NCBI GenBank assembly: GCA_938028645.1
Contig: CALIMD010000080.1
Coordinates: forward strand, 1 to 6,905
Source: an uncultured Alphaproteobacteria bacterium
Lineage (GTDB): Bacteria; Pseudomonadota; Alphaproteobacteria; Thalassobaculales; Thalassobaculaceae
Direction: 5' to 3'
DNA: 6,905 nucleotides
This document shows, one piece after another, positions 6,025 to 6,905 of this stretch. The notes below the pieces were generated by a model. That model was not told the origin of the DNA, made no database searches, and saw only the letters and a program-made list of their open reading frames with translations. The translations under genes were made by a program, and so were the position numbers. Each line of letters starts with the position of its first letter. Positions within the stretch are counted from its first letter, which is position 1.

Positions 6025-6905
6025 ATGAACTCACTCGCACCACACAAAACTGGTATTCTTTTCCTCGTAACACTCTGGTTTTGTTGGGGGTTTAGCTATC
6101 CTGCCACCAAAATAATGCTGCGTGAACTCGATATTTGGACAAGTAGAACATTAATTATGGGAGCGGCTGGCGCTTTATTATTGATATTAGGTTTCCTCGG
6201 AAAAAAAGAACTTAAAATCCCAAAAGAATACTATAGAGACCTCATCATAGCCGCTTTATTGAATATGACGATTTTTCAGATATGCATGACGTTTGGCGTT
6301 CATTATTTCAGCGCCGGCAGAACAGTCGTTATCGTCTATACGATGCCCCTTTGGGCGATGCTGTTTGCCTGGTATATATTGAAGGAACCGCTATCGTTAA
6401 AAAGATTAATAGCGCTTATTTTGGGAATGGCTGGGCTTGCCGTTTTGTTGAGTCAAAACTTTAGCCACCTCACGGCCCCTGGTCTTGGAGCCACATGCAC
6501 TGTAGTTGGTGCAATTTCATTTGGATTGGGAACTGTTTGGATGAAACGACGCATTTGGGCAACTGACCCGACTGTTATAGCCGGCTGGCAACTTCTTATA
6601 GGGACAGTGCCGCTGATACCTTTTTGGTTAATACTCGGGGCTGAAACTGCTTGGAGAGAAATTACATTATTAACACTGGGAACTTTTATATTCTTAATTT
6701 TAATTGCTAATGTTTTAGCTTATTTTTTGTGGTTCCGTATACTTCAGATCTTTCCAGCATCAGTCTCTGGAATGGGAACGCTGGCGGTTCCAATTGTTGG
6801 AGTGATTGCAAGTTCTATCCTATTAACAGAAACAATTGGCATAAATGAATTACTCGCCTTGGGGCTAATAATTCCAGCATTGATAATAAATTTGAAAACC
6901 TCCTA
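6025..6905 (+). CDS. EamA/DMT-superfamily transporter (second; runs off right edge)
   Basis: Open from the ATG at 6025 to the edge: 293 residues, close to the usual full length of EamA transporters. The final two bases are TA, so the stop may be only one base away. There are ten hydrophobic segments at about residues 10-30, 40-58, 73-90, 97-117, 125-142, 153-172, 185-203, 215-233, 245-265 and 275-291. Family-like sequence includes WFCWGFSYPATKIML (18-32), MPLWAMLFAWYILKEPLS (107-124) at the end of the first repeat, and FPASVSGMGTLAVPIVGVI (243-261) in the second. It would be an inner-membrane metabolite exporter or importer. It begins 2 bp after the LLM stop with no Shine-Dalgarno, so it is probably translationally coupled to that gene. 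This is the clearest hint that it moves the LLM substrate or product. Its sequence differs clearly from the first EamA protein, so they are not a recent duplication. Confidence 0.91.
   Translation, partial: MNSLAPHKTGILFLVTLWFCWGFSYPATKIMLRELDIWTSRTLIMGAAGALLLILGFLGKKELKIPKEYYRDLIIAALLNMTIFQICMTFGVHYFSAGRTVVIVYTMPLWAMLFAWYILKEPLSLKRLIALILGMAGLAVLLSQNFSHLTAPGLGATCTVVGAISFGLGTVWMKRRIWATDPTVIAGWQLLIGTVPLIPFWLILGAETAWREITLLTLGTFIFLILIANVLAYFLWFRILQIFPASVSGMGTLAVPIVGVIASSILLTETIGINELLALGLIIPALIINLKTS

Noticed and set aside
6282..6464. 60-codon plus-strand frame within the second transporter
   Set aside because: It lies in another frame of a continuous ten-helix EamA gene and has no ribosome binding site or family signal.

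Overview
The window holds eight protein-coding genes packed with little intergenic DNA. It looks like a metabolic (catabolic or accessory) gene cluster from a Gram-negative bacterium, most likely a proteobacterium. This rests on the family mix and on the moderately AT-rich, compact coding style. There is no rRNA, tRNA or marker gene to place it, so the taxonomic guess is weak. No mobile element, CRISPR array or RNA gene is visible.

Layout from left to right. (1) A minus-strand pair: a carboxymuconolactone decarboxylase-like protein (1490-1885), followed downstream by the N-terminal 475 residues of a hydantoinase/oxoprolinase HyuA-type protein that runs off the left edge. (2) Divergent from it, a ten-helix EamA/DMT transporter (2027-2992, +). 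(3) Convergent with that, a tight minus-strand operon read aldo-keto reductase (3928-4794) -> DUF2000 protein (3512-3922) -> RidA-family protein (3026-3487). (4) Divergent from that operon, a bacterial-luciferase-like (LLM) flavin-dependent monooxygenase (4910-6022, +). Only 2 bp beyond its stop begins a second EamA transporter (6025 to the right edge), which is almost complete. The two divergent intergenic regions (1886-2026 and 4795-4909) are the likely control points. No regulator gene is present in the window.

How the genes may work together (inference). An LLM monooxygenase that shares core motifs with RutA, beside a RidA-family protein (the family of RutC) and a cyclic-amide hydrolase subunit (HyuA type), recalls oxidative ring opening of an N-heterocycle followed by clean-up of reactive intermediates. 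The aldo-keto reductase would handle an aldehyde or ketone intermediate. The carboxymuconolactone decarboxylase-like and DUF2000 proteins would act at unknown steps, and the two transporters would move substrate or product. The rest of the Rut set (RutB-, RutD-, RutE- and RutF-like genes) is not in the window, so this is not a rut operon. At most it is a different pathway built from some of the same families. The substrate cannot be read from sequence.
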